From Gammaproteobacteria bacterium (GTDB lineage Bacteria; Pseudomonadota; Gammaproteobacteria; Chromatiales; Chromatiaceae), in the NCBI GenBank assembly GCA_015231665.1, contig JADGBD010000031.1:1-12885 (forward strand): a stretch of 12,885 nt of DNA. The letters are read 5' to 3'. A program made the translations under genes and the position numbers. The notes under the pieces were generated by a model, which saw only the letters and a program-made list of their open reading frames with translations, searched no databases and was not told the DNA's origin. Positions 1 through 8,273 of the stretch are shown piece after piece (positions within the stretch are counted from its first letter, which is position 1; every line of letters starts with the position of its first letter).

Positions 1-188
1 AAAGGACGCAAAGTAACGCAAAGAGCGCAAAGATAGAGAAGGTTAAAATTCCCACGCACCCCTCTATAAGGAAAAGGTAGGAATGGGCTAGCGCAAAAAG
101 ACCGAATCTGCCCTGGCAAGCATCTCGACGATTTCAACACAACAGACTCCTTTGCGACCTTTGCGCTGCTTTGCGTCCTTTGCGATCC
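1..188. repeat. Intergenic inverted-repeat element, copy 1 (CGCAAAG type)
   Basis: The left arm (1-32) is a tandem run of 9-10 nt units each ending in CGCAAAG. The right arm (150-181) carries the same units in reverse complement. Positions 1-13 pair perfectly with 169-181, and the two 32-base arms match at about 28 positions. A further unit, TTTGCGATCC, follows to 188. The spacer of about 100 bases holds no gene and contains ATTCCCACGC at 48-57, which also occurs in the spacer of copy 2. The element ends 11 bases from the stop codon of the ABC permease gene. It may continue to the left of the window. Confidence 0.85.
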
Positions 189-199
189 ATTCATCCCGC

Positions 200-1177
200 T
201 CATGACAGCCGCACCCGCGGATCGACCAGGGTGTAGGAGATGTCCGTCAGCAGCAGGCCGAGGATGTAGAGGGCGGAGCCGAGGAAGACCATGGCGCGGA
301 CTATGGCGAAGTCCTGGGTCTGGATGGCGTCTATGGTGTAGCTGCCCAGGCCGGGGATGCCGAAGAAGGCCTCGGTGACCAGGCTGCCGATGAACAGCAG
401 GGGGATGGCAGCCACCACCATGGTCAGGATCGGGATCATGGCGTTGCGCAGGACGTGGCCGAAGAGCACGGCGTTTTCCGACAGACCCTTGGCGCGGGCG
501 GTGCGCACATAGTCCTTGTTGATCTCCTCGATGAACAGGGTGCGGTACATGCGGATGCCCCCGCCCAGGCCGCTGATGACGCTGATGATCACCGGCAGAA
601 CGAGGAATTTCACCGCATCCAGGCCGGTGTCATAGCCTGAGATGGGCACCAGATGCCAGAGTTTGCCCACCAGCCACTGGCCGCCGATGATGTAAAACAG
701 ACCGGAGATGGACATCATCGCCACCGCCACCACCACCGCGGAAATATCGATATAGCTGCCGCGAAACAGGACGATGAACAGGGCAATGCTGATGGTGGTG
801 AGCAGCCCCATGATCAGCACCGGCAGGGCGATGGCCAGGCTCGGCCACATGCGCTGGGAGATGTCGTAGCCGATGTCGCGACCGCTGTCAGAGCGGCCGA
901 AATCGAAGACGAACAGCTTCAGTGACTTCTCGAAAAAGATCGTCTCGCTCAGTGTCCCCAAGCCAGCGGCCTCGCCATTGAACAGCAGGGGCTTGTCGTA
1001 ACCGCGCTCGGCCTTCCAGCTCTGCACCGCTTCCGGGGTGACCCGCTTCATCCCCAGGTGCATACGCGCCATGTCCTCCGGTGTATTGACCACAAAGAAC
1101 AGCCAGAAGGTAAGCAGATTCACCCCGATGAGGATAGGGATGGCGTAAAGCGCCCGGCGCAGGATGTAGGCGATCAT
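200..1177 (-). CDS. Peptide/oligopeptide-type ABC transporter permease (DppB/OppB family)
   Basis: This 325-residue protein is an inner-membrane subunit of a binding-protein-dependent ABC importer of the dipeptide/oligopeptide/nickel family. The N-terminus (MIAYILRRAL, then a hydrophobic helix at about 11-30) is the classic start of DppB/OppB proteins. A soluble loop of about 80 residues follows, then further membrane helices at about 113-138, 145-170, 190-208, 247-268 and 292-312. The EAA loop that contacts the ATPase is visible at about 224-250 (RTARAKGLSENAVLFGHVLR), and the C-terminus VDPRVRLS is typical. Its ATG overlaps the stop codon of the binding-protein gene by four bases (ATGA), so the two are translationally coupled. 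The usual second permease and ATP-binding subunits are not in the window. The transported substrate cannot be read from the sequence; a YejB-like role is possible. Confidence 0.9.
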   Translation of the reverse strand: MIAYILRRALYAIPILIGVNLLTFWLFFVVNTPEDMARMHLGMKRVTPEAVQSWKAERGYDKPLLFNGEAAGLGTLSETIFFEKSLKLFVFDFGRSDSGRDIGYDISQRMWPSLAIALPVLIMGLLTTISIALFIVLFRGSYIDISAVVVAVAMMSISGLFYIIGGQWLVGKLWHLVPISGYDTGLDAVKFLVLPVIISVISGLGGGIRMYRTLFIEEINKDYVRTARAKGLSENAVLFGHVLRNAMIPILTMVVAAIPLLFIGSLVTEAFFGIPGLGSYTIDAIQTQDFAIVRAMVFLGSALYILGLLLTDISYTLVDPRVRLS

Positions 1178-3336
1178 GCCGGCGGCCTCCCCTGCTCCAG
1201 GGCGCGGCTACGCTCGCGCTGGCGATGGCTGCGCACCGCCGGCAGCACCAGCAGGATCAGCAAAATCAGCGCCGCAGCCAGGGGCCAGAGCACCGGCGCA
1301 TTCCATTGCTGGCGCATCTGCTGCCGCTGGGCGGCATCCACACGCTTGTACTTCAGGGTGTTGTTGGCCATCAGATTGGGTTTGACGTTGTAATACCAGC
1401 CATGATGCAGGGAGAAGGCCTTGGGGAAATAGCCCCAGATCCAGGGAGCGTCCCGGCGCAGTATCTCCAGCATCTGGTCGATGATCTGCTGGCGCTCGGG
1501 GCCGTTTACCCTGTTCTTCATCTGCTCGAACAATCGGTCAAATTCGGGGTTGGCGTAGTTCGACGCATTCTCGCCGCCCTGTTCTACCTTGCCCTGGGGA
1601 CCGTAGAGCAGAAAGAAGAAGTTTTCCGGGTCCGGATAGTCGGCATTCCAGCCCCACCAGAACATCTGACCCGTACCCTTGCGCATTTTCTCCTGGAAGC
1701 GATTGTAATCGGTGCTGCGCAGTACCAACTGAATGCCAAGCTTGGCGAACTGCTTGCGCAGCCAGCCCAGGCGCGCCTTGGCATCGGGGCCGGAGGCGGC
1801 CACGTCAAAATAGAGCACCAGCGGCTTGCCGTTTTGCTGGTCTATGCCGCCGGGGTAACCGGCCTGGGCCATCAGGCGCTCGGCCTCGGCGAGGGGTTGG
1901 CGTTGCGGCTGGCCCTCTTTGCCATCAAATACGTAGCCATTGATATCGCCATCACGATGGCCAAAGATCCCCGGCGGCAGCGGCCCCTGGGCGGTGACTC
2001 CGCGGCCGTTGGCGAAGATGGCGATGTACTCCTCATAATCCAGGGCAATGGAGATGGCCCGGCGCAGCAGCCGCGCCCGCTCGCTGTCGCCGCCCACCAC
2101 CGGGTCGAGCATGTTGAAGCCGAAATACATCACCGAGGTAGTCACCGCCGTCACCAGGCCTATGCCCTTGGCCTGCATGTCATCGGTCAGGCCGGCATCG
2201 CCCTGGCCGCTGAACTGCACCGCCTGATCGAAGCTATCCGAAGTAATCCCCGAGGTATCGTAATAGCCCTGCAGGAACTTGTTCCAATAGGGAATATCCT
2301 CCTTCTCCAGGCTGTAGATGGCGCGTTCAATCAGCGGCAGCGGCTTGCCCGCATCCGCCAGCAGACCGGCCTCTGCATCAGCGGGATCGCCCTCGCTGGG
2401 ATAGGTCTCGCCGTGGAAATTGGGGTTGCGCGCGAGCACCATGCGCAGATTGGGGTTGTTCTCGGCAAGGAAGAAAGGCCCGGTGCCGATCGGGTACCAG
2501 TCCAGGCTGATGTTGCGCTCGGCCATGCCCGGCTGCTGGTAGAAGCGCTCTGCCTCCCAGGGCATGGGGGCAAAAAACGGCATGGCCAGCCAGTAGACAA
2601 ACTGCGGATAAACGCCCTTGATACGGATGCGGTAGCTGTAGTCATCCAGCTGCTTTACCCCGCTCAGCTCAAGCTCACGCAGGTCGATGAAGCCATCGCC
2701 ACGTTCCTTCTCCAGGGCGCTGAGGCGCTCGGCAAACTCGCTGAAGCCCTCGATGTAATCACCCATCAGCCCTGCGATCGGCGAATGGTTGCGGGCAAAG
2801 GCCAGGCGCTTGATCTGATAGACATAATCCGCTGCCGTCAGCTCACGGCTGCCCGTCTCGGGGAAATCCTGCAGGCGGTTGATGCCGAGCAGATCGGCCT
2901 CGGTCAGCCCGTGGTAGCGGTAATTGCCCTGGTCATCCTGTGCCAGGGCCGGATGGGGCTGGTAGCGGATGCCGGGCTGGATGCGGATCAGATACTCGCT
3001 AAAGGCGGCCTGACTGATGTCGGCATCCGCCGACAGGGGCTGGCCCTGGGCATCGAGAAACCTAGGCTCTGGCACGGCCTCGGCGGTCAGGGGCACCAAC
3101 TGGTAGGGTCGCTTGAGAAAGTGGTACTGCAGGGGCGGCTCGTAAATCTGGGCGATGAACTGGTACTCGTTGGAGCTGTAAGACCGCGCCGGGTCCAGAT
3201 GCTTGGGCCGCTCGCTGAAGGAGCTGTAGAGGTAATTGGCGCCACCGTCCCCCTCGGCATAGGGGTTGTTCCAAGGCTCGCCACAGCCGGCGAGCAGCAG
3301 GGGCAACAGCAACAGAAAGGGGGCAAGCAGGCGCAT
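1174..3336 (-). CDS. ABC transporter substrate-binding lipoprotein, SBP family 5, with C-terminal membrane helix
   Basis: This 720-residue protein is the periplasmic receptor of the importer whose permease follows it. I chose the ATG at 3336 because it opens a short lipoprotein signal peptide (MRLLAPF, leucine run, LLLAGC) with the lipidated cysteine at residue 18. A longer frame back to 3519 would only translate the upstream repeat element. The body reads as family 5 solute-binding protein: SERPKHLDPARSYSSNEYQF near the start, YPIGTGPFFL in the middle, and MFWWGWNADYPDPENFF toward the end. It is longer than DppA/OppA (about 530-545), partly because of internal insertions and partly because of an extra C-terminal segment. 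That segment is a hydrophobic helix at about 682-701 followed by a basic tail (RSHRQRERSR), predicting a second membrane anchor with its end in the cytoplasm. No clear ribosome-binding site precedes the ATG. The substrate is unknown; peptides are the default guess for the family. Confidence 0.88.
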   Translation of the reverse strand: MRLLAPFLLLLPLLLAGCGEPWNNPYAEGDGGANYLYSSFSERPKHLDPARSYSSNEYQFIAQIYEPPLQYHFLKRPYQLVPLTAEAVPEPRFLDAQGQPLSADADISQAAFSEYLIRIQPGIRYQPHPALAQDDQGNYRYHGLTEADLLGINRLQDFPETGSRELTAADYVYQIKRLAFARNHSPIAGLMGDYIEGFSEFAERLSALEKERGDGFIDLRELELSGVKQLDDYSYRIRIKGVYPQFVYWLAMPFFAPMPWEAERFYQQPGMAERNISLDWYPIGTGPFFLAENNPNLRMVLARNPNFHGETYPSEGDPADAEAGLLADAGKPLPLIERAIYSLEKEDIPYWNKFLQGYYDTSGITSDSFDQAVQFSGQGDAGLTDDMQAKGIGLVTAVTTSVMYFGFNMLDPVVGGDSERARLLRRAISIALDYEEYIAIFANGRGVTAQGPLPPGIFGHRDGDINGYVFDGKEGQPQRQPLAEAERLMAQAGYPGGIDQQNGKPLVLYFDVAASGPDAKARLGWLRKQFAKLGIQLVLRSTDYNRFQEKMRKGTGQMFWWGWNADYPDPENFFFLLYGPQGKVEQGGENASNYANPEFDRLFEQMKNRVNGPERQQIIDQMLEILRRDAPWIWGYFPKAFSLHHGWYYNVKPNLMANNTLKYKRVDAAQRQQMRQQWNAPVLWPLAAALILLILLVLPAVRSHRQRERSRALEQGRPPA

Positions 3337-3396
3337 GGGCGCTATTCTGGCACGACCCGAGCAATGCGCCAAAGACCAAAGGCGGCTACAATCCCC

Positions 3397-3567
3397 AAAA
3401 GAAAGGACGCTGAGGGCGCAAAGGAGCGCAGAGTACGCAGAGGCTAAAATTTCACTTGACGCTAGAGCGTCAAGGGCTGCATTCCCACGCCAAGCGTGGG
3501 ACGGATCCAACAAAACCAAAAACTCCGTGTGCTCTGCGCTTCTTAGCGTCCTCTGCGTCCTGCTTTT
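3397..3567. repeat. Intergenic inverted-repeat element, copy 2 (CGCAGAG type)
   Basis: The left arm (about 3404-3450) reads in units GGACGCTGAG, GGCGCAAAG, GAGCGCAGAG, TACGCAGAG and then GCTAAAAT. The right arm (about 3517-3564), reverse-complemented, reads GGACGCAGAG, GACGCTAAG, AAGCGCAGAG and a decayed unit. The spacer of about 65 bases contains two compact hairpins, listed separately. This copy occupies most of the 278-base gap between the divergent ABC operon (start 3336) and fabI (start 3615). Promoters for both must therefore lie inside it or in the short stretches beside it. No gene was seen in the gap. Confidence 0.85.
3455..3501. repeat. Double hairpin nested in repeat copy 2
   Basis: Two perfect 8-bp stems stand eight bases apart. 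The first is CTTGACGC, loop TAGA, GCGTCAAG (3455-3474). The second is TCCCACGC, loop CAA, GCGTGGGA (3483-3501). From memory, GCATTCCCACGC...GCGTGGGA hairpins recur between genes in many Gammaproteobacteria, so this may be an independent REP-like module inserted in the larger element. No T-run follows either stem, so a simple intrinsic terminator is not indicated. Confidence 0.7.
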
Positions 3568-3575
3568 AGATCAGA

Positions 3576-3586
3576 CTGAACTTCAG
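3576..3586. promoter_or_regulatory. Small palindrome upstream of fabI, possible operator
   Basis: CTGAA-C-TTCAG is a perfect 5+5 palindrome ending 28 bases before the fabI ATG, just outside repeat copy 2. It does not match the FadR, FabR or LexA consensus as I know them. It is short enough to occur by chance, so a regulatory role is only a suggestion. Confidence 0.2.
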
Positions 3587-3614
3587 GCCTAACCCAACAA
3601 CCATCGGAGCAATC

Positions 3615-4388
3615 ATGGGCTTTCTGCAAGACAAAAAAATCCTTATCACCGGCGTGGCCAGTGACCGTTCCATCGCTTCCGGCACCGCTGAGGCCATGGC
3701 CCGCGAGGGCGCTCAGCTGGCCTTTACCTACCAGAATGAGAAGCTGCAAAAACGCGTGGAAAAGGCCGCCGCGGCCTGCGGCTCCGACATCGTCCTGCCC
3801 CTGGACGTGGCCGAGGATGGCCAGATCAGCGACCTCTTCGCCGAGCTGGAAAAGCGCTGGGGCGGCTTGGATGGCATAGTCCACTCCATGGCCTTCGCCC
3901 CGCGGGATCACCTGGAAGGCAGCTTCCTCGACAATCTCACTCGCGAGGGCTTCTCCCAGGCCCACGACATCAGCGCCTACAGCTTCGCCGCTCTGGCCAA
4001 GGCCGGTCTGCCGTTGATGGAGGGGCGCAACGCTGCCCTGGTGACCATGACCTATCTGGGTGCGGTGCGCGTGGTGCCCAACTACAACGTCATGGGCGTG
4101 GCCAAGGCCAGCCTGGAGGCAACGGTGCGCTACCTGGCCGACAGCCTCGGCCCCAAAGGCATCCGCGTCAACGCCGTATCCGCCGGCCCCATCCGCACCC
4201 TGGCCGCCTCAGGGATCAAGAACTTCAAGAGCATGCTGGAAGAGGCCGAAGGCAAGACGCCGCTGCGCCGCAACGTGACCATTGAAGAAGTGGGCAACGC
4301 CGCCGCCTTCCTCTGCTCCGACCTGGCCTCGGGCATCACCGGCGACGTGCTCTATGTGGATTCCGGCTACCACATCCTCGGCGCCTGA
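3615..4388 (+). CDS. fabI: Enoyl-[acyl-carrier-protein] reductase (NADH), FabI
   Basis: FabI reduces the enoyl-ACP double bond, the last step of each cycle of type II fatty-acid synthesis in the cytosol. The 257-residue protein matches the family in length and aligns without gaps to my memory of E. coli FabI through the core. It has the N-terminal nucleotide-binding start [20 protein letters not shown], and [12 protein letters not shown]. The catalytic pair is Tyr157 and Lys164 in NYNVMGVAK, with an upstream active-site Tyr147 in TMTYLGA, then [13 protein letters not shown] and the C-terminal [10 protein letters not shown]. At the position of E. coli Gly93, where substitutions affect triclosan binding, it has alanine (SMAFAP), as several other FabIs do. 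This alone does not predict resistance. GGAG at 3606-3609 is a well-placed ribosome-binding site. The gene is alone on its strand, diverging from the ABC operon and converging on accD. Confidence 0.97.
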   Translation: MGFLQDKKILITGVASDRSIASGTAEAMAREGAQLAFTYQNEKLQKRVEKAAAACGSDIVLPLDVAEDGQISDLFAELEKRWGGLDGIVHSMAFAPRDHLEGSFLDNLTREGFSQAHDISAYSFAALAKAGLPLMEGRNAALVTMTYLGAVRVVPNYNVMGVAKASLEATVRYLADSLGPKGIRVNAVSAGPIRTLAASGIKNFKSMLEEAEGKTPLRRNVTIEEVGNAAAFLCSDLASGITGDVLYVDSGYHILGA

Positions 4389-4393
4389 AGTTT

Positions 4394-4512
4394 AAAAAAA
4401 GGACGCAGAGTACGCTGAGAAGCGCTGAGAAGCGCAGAGATTGCAGAGTTGTAGAGTTGTTCGAGCAAACAGAAAATTTAACCCTCTGCGTGCTCTGCGC
4501 TCTTTGCGTCCC
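4394..4512. repeat. Intergenic inverted-repeat element, copy 3 (fills the fabI-accD gap)
   Basis: The left arm starts with an A-run and then GGACGCAGAG, TACGCTGAG, AAGCGCTGAG, AAGCGCAGAG, ATTGCAGAG (4401-4448). The right arm, reverse-complemented from 4512, reads GGACGCAAAG, AGCGCAGAG, CACGCAGAG, GGTTAAATTTT. The element begins five bases after the fabI stop and ends two bases before the accD stop, so it is essentially the whole space between two converging genes. Its palindromic structure would fold in transcripts from either side, which suits a two-way transcription stop or mRNA 3'-end protector. Confidence 0.85.
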
Positions 4513-4514
4513 AA

Positions 4515-5375
4515 TCAAAGCCGGCTGCTGTGATTGAGCAGGCCCAGCAGGTTGGCCAGGCGATCGCGCATCTGGCGGCGGTCGATGATCAGGTCGATGG
4601 CCCCGTGGTCGAGCAGGAACTCGCTGCGCTGAAAGCCCTCGGGTAGGGTCTCACGCACGGTCTGCTCGATCACCCTGGGGCCGGCGAAGCCGATCAGGGC
4701 ATCGGGCTCGGCGACATTGACATCACCAAGCATGGCCAGGCTGGCGGAGACGCCGCCCATGGTGGGGTCGGTCATCACCGAGACAAAGGGCAGACCGCGC
4801 TTGCGCATCTTGCCCAGGGCGGCGCTGGTCTTGGCCATCTGCAGCAGGGAGAACAGGGACTCCTGCATGCGCGCCCCGCCGGAGGCGGAGAAGCACACCA
4901 GCGGGCAGTTGTGCTCCAAAGCCTGATTGACGCCGCGGACAAAGCGCTCGCCCACCACCGAGCCCATGGAGCCGCCCATGAAGCTGAATTCAAAAGCCGC
5001 CGCCACCAGGCGATGTCCCTTGAGCTTGCCGCTCATGACGATCAGTGCGTCCTTTTCGCTGGTCTTTTTCTGCGCCTGGGTGATGCGTTCCTTGTACTTC
5101 TGGCTGTCCTTGAACTTCAGCGGGTCCGCCGGGGCCAGCTCGGCACCCAGCTCTTCACCGCTGCCCTCGTCGAGAAACACATCCAGCCGCCGCCGCGCAC
5201 CGATGCGGCTGTGGTGGCCGCACTTGGGGCAGACATCCAGATTGCGCTCCAGCTCGGAGCGGTAAAGGATGGCCTCGCACTTGGGGCACTTGGCCCAGAG
5301 CCCCTCGGGCACGCCCTTTTTCTCGGAACTGCTGGTGCTGATCCGGCTGGGAACCAATTTTTCGAACCAACTCAT
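4515..5375 (-). CDS. accD: Acetyl-CoA carboxylase carboxyltransferase subunit beta
   Basis: AccD pairs with AccA to transfer the carboxyl group from biotin to acetyl-CoA, giving malonyl-CoA for fatty-acid synthesis. The 286 residues begin [11 protein letters not shown] four-cysteine zinc ribbon follows: Cys30 and Cys33 (CPKC), Cys49 and Cys52 (CPKCGHH). The crotonase-fold domain shows [12 protein letters not shown] (162-173), [16 protein letters not shown] (203-218) and [12 protein letters not shown] (229-240), all standard for AccD. AGGG at 5383-5386 is the likely ribosome-binding site, seven bases before the ATG. In many relatives accD directly follows trpA and is followed by folC. Here a repeat element separates it from trpA, and the next gene is the convergent fabI, so accD probably has its own promoter. 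I saw no convincing one. Confidence 0.97.
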   Translation of the reverse strand: MSWFEKLVPSRISTSSSEKKGVPEGLWAKCPKCEAILYRSELERNLDVCPKCGHHSRIGARRRLDVFLDEGSGEELGAELAPADPLKFKDSQKYKERITQAQKKTSEKDALIVMSGKLKGHRLVAAAFEFSFMGGSMGSVVGERFVRGVNQALEHNCPLVCFSASGGARMQESLFSLLQMAKTSAALGKMRKRGLPFVSVMTDPTMGGVSASLAMLGDVNVAEPDALIGFAGPRVIEQTVRETLPEGFQRSEFLLDHGAIDLIIDRRQMRDRLANLLGLLNHSSRL

Positions 5376-5441
5376 ATTCTTACCCTAGTTTGAAAACGGG
5401 ACTCGGAAACAGCGATAACCTGACCCGGCAAGACCGACACC

Positions 5442-5555
5442 AAAAAGGACGCAGAGTGCGCAAAGCAGCGCGGAGATCGCAGAGTTAAAAGGTTATCTGT
5501 GCGAGAGGGAAAAAGTAACCCTCTGCGCGCTCTGCGCTTGTCAACTCTGACATCC
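5442..5555. repeat. Intergenic inverted-repeat element, copy 4
   Basis: The left arm has an A-run and then GGACGCAGAG, TGCGCAAAG, CAGCGCGGAG, ATCGCAGAG, TTAAAAGG (5446-5491). The right arm (about 5513-5555), reverse-complemented, is more decayed: GGATGTCAGAG, TTGACAAG, CGCAGAG, CGCGCAGAG, GGTTACT. It lies 44 bases beyond the trpA stop and 66 bases upstream of the accD start, in a 224-base gap with no gene. It may end the long trp-containing transcript before accD. No conventional stem plus U-run terminator is visible between trpA and the element. Confidence 0.8.
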
Positions 5556-5599
5556 TGCTTCGGCCTACCTCCTGCATCCAGAAATTTTCGCCATTTTGC

Positions 5600-6417
5600 T
5601 TAGTATTTCAGTGGCAAGGAGCCATCCATCGCCTGGCGCAGGCTGGTGACGAAGTTCTCGACGTCCGCCAGCATCGCCTGGGGGTCTTCCGCCAGCTGCT
5701 CGATGCGGCTGACGATGGCGCTGCCGACGATGACCGCATCCGCCAGTCCGGCGATGGCAGCAGCAGTGGCGGCATCGCGAATGCCGAAGCCGACACCCAC
5801 CGGCAGGCCGGTCTGGGCCTTGATCTCCGCCACCTTGGCACGCACCCCCTCCAGGTCCAGATGGGCTGCGCCGGTGACGCCCTTGATGGAGACATAATAG
5901 ACAAAGCCACTGGCCTGGGCACAGATGCGTTGGATGCGCCCAGCATCGCTGGTGGGTGCCAGCAGATAAATCGGGTCCAGCCCCTGGCTGCGCAGGGCGG
6001 GCACCAGGCCCTCGGATTCCTCCGGCGGCATGTCCACCGTCAGCACCCCGTCCACCCCGGCGGCTGCCGCGGCGCTGGCAAAGGCAGCAAAGCCCATGAC
6101 CTCGACGGGATTGAGATAGCCCATGAGCACCACCGGCGTGGTTTGGTCCTGCTGGCGGAAGCGCTTGACCAGGGCCAGCACATCCTGCAACGAGACATGG
6201 TGGCGCAGAGCGCGCTCCACTGCCCGCTGGATCACCGGGCCATCGGCCATGGGATCGGAAAAGGGCACACCCAGCTCAATGACATCGGAACCGCCGCGCA
6301 CCAGGGCGCGCATCAGCTCCAGGCTGTGATCCGGATGGGGATCGCCGGCGGTGATGTAGGACACCAGGGCACTGCGCCCCTGTTCGGCCAGCTGCGCAAA
6401 ACAAGATTCCAGTCTAC

Positions 6418-6421
<4 letters not shown>
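5600..6421 (-). CDS. trpA: Tryptophan synthase alpha subunit
   Basis: TrpA cleaves indole-3-glycerol phosphate to indole and glyceraldehyde 3-phosphate and passes indole through a tunnel to TrpB. The 273-residue TIM barrel keeps both catalytic acids: Glu49 in [11 protein letters not shown] and Asp60 in [11 protein letters not shown], at the same numbers as in the Salmonella enzyme. Later signatures are [31 protein letters not shown], the phosphate-binding VGVGFGIRD, and [10 protein letters not shown]. The ATG overlaps the trpB stop by four bases (ATGA), as expected for partners made in equal amounts. It is the last gene of the long minus-strand operon, followed by repeat copy 4. Confidence 0.98.
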
Positions 6422-7638
<1,217 letters not shown>

Positions 7639-7645
7639 GGCTGGA

Positions 7646-8263
7646 TCAACCTCGCACGGCGGTCATAAAGCGGGCAATCTTAGCAGAATCCTTGATGCCT
7701 TTGGCCGCTTCCACACCACCGCTGACATCCACTGCGTAGGGTTTTACCTCGGCAATGGCCTGGGCGACGTTCTCCGCGCTCAGGCCGCCGGCGAGAATGA
7801 TCTGGCCCGCCAGGCTCTTGGGGATCAGATGCCAATCGAAGGTCTCGCCGGTACCGCCGGGCACGCCGGGCTTGTAGCTGTCCAGCAACAGGCCACGGGC
7901 CGCAGCAAAACGGCGCTGCTGCTCGAACAGATCCAGCCCCGGCTGCATGCTCAGGGCGCGGATATAGGGCCGGTTGAAGCCTTCGCAGTACTCCGGGCAT
8001 TCCTGACCGTGGAACTGCAACAGATCGATCGGCGCCTGCGCCAGGACCTCACGGATGAACTCCGCCTCGGCATTGACGAACAGGGCGGTGACGCTGACAA
8101 AGGCCGGCATGGCACAAGCAATGGCAGCGGCCTGATCTATAGTCACGCAGCGCGGGCTGGGTGGATAGAACACCAGGCCGATGGCATCGGCACCAGCGGC
8201 TACTGCCGCCAAGCCGTCCTCGACGCGGGTGATGCCGCAGATCTTGACGCGGGTTCGCCTCAT
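7646..8263 (-). CDS. trpF: Phosphoribosylanthranilate isomerase
   Basis: TrpF isomerises N-(5'-phosphoribosyl)anthranilate to the open-chain ketose, the third step of tryptophan synthesis. The 205-residue single-domain TIM barrel has VKICGITR with the general-base Cys9 and the general-acid Asp128 in LLLDSY. These match Cys7 and Asp126 of the Thermotoga enzyme with the same two-residue offset. Other landmarks are LLQFHGQE (81-88), GGTGETFDW (136-144), [10 protein letters not shown] and VDVSGGVE. The last usually reads VDVSSGVE, a mild change next to the phosphate site. It lies 10 bases after the AI-2E permease gene and seven before trpB, so no room exists for a trp leader peptide or attenuator. 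It is a separate gene, not fused to trpC as in enteric bacteria. Confidence 0.96.
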   Translation of the reverse strand: MRRTRVKICGITRVEDGLAAVAAGADAIGLVFYPPSPRCVTIDQAAAIACAMPAFVSVTALFVNAEAEFIREVLAQAPIDLLQFHGQECPEYCEGFNRPYIRALSMQPGLDLFEQQRRFAAARGLLLDSYKPGVPGGTGETFDWHLIPKSLAGQIILAGGLSAENVAQAIAEVKPYAVDVSGGVEAAKGIKDSAKIARFMTAVRG

Positions 8264-8273
8264 TTCACTTAAC

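Noticed and set aside
1..188. CRISPR array reading of the short tandem CGCAAAG units
   Set aside because: The units are 9-10 nt with no unique spacers of constant length, the arms are inverted with respect to each other, and no cas gene is present.
1225..3447. 740-codon open frame on the plus strand opposite the binding-protein gene
   Set aside because: It is antisense to a gene with clear family motifs, has no recognisable domain, and arises from GC-rich codon bias. Similar long antisense frames lie at 6451-7668, 9712-10989 and 11031-12041.
3483..3501. Intrinsic terminator at the second nested hairpin
   Set aside because: The stem is strong but no T-run follows on either strand, and it lies upstream of both neighbouring genes, where no transcript needs to end.
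3337..3519. N-terminal extension of the substrate-binding protein by 61 codons
   Set aside because: It would translate the left arm of repeat copy 2 and push the lipoprotein signal peptide inside the protein.
3266..3592. Plus-strand open frame across repeat copy 2, upstream of fabI
   Set aside because: Its peptide (SALLSVLCVLLL) is a translation of the repeat arms. The same kind of peptide appears from the other copies, so it reflects the repeat and not a gene.
5376..5441. Promoter for accD in the gap next to repeat copy 4
   Set aside because: TTGCCG and TTATCG hexamers exist but are too close together, and no other pair with 16-18 base spacing was found.
8264..8273. trp leader peptide or attenuator before trpF
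   Set aside because: Only 10 bases separate the stop of the permease gene from the trpF start, too short for either.
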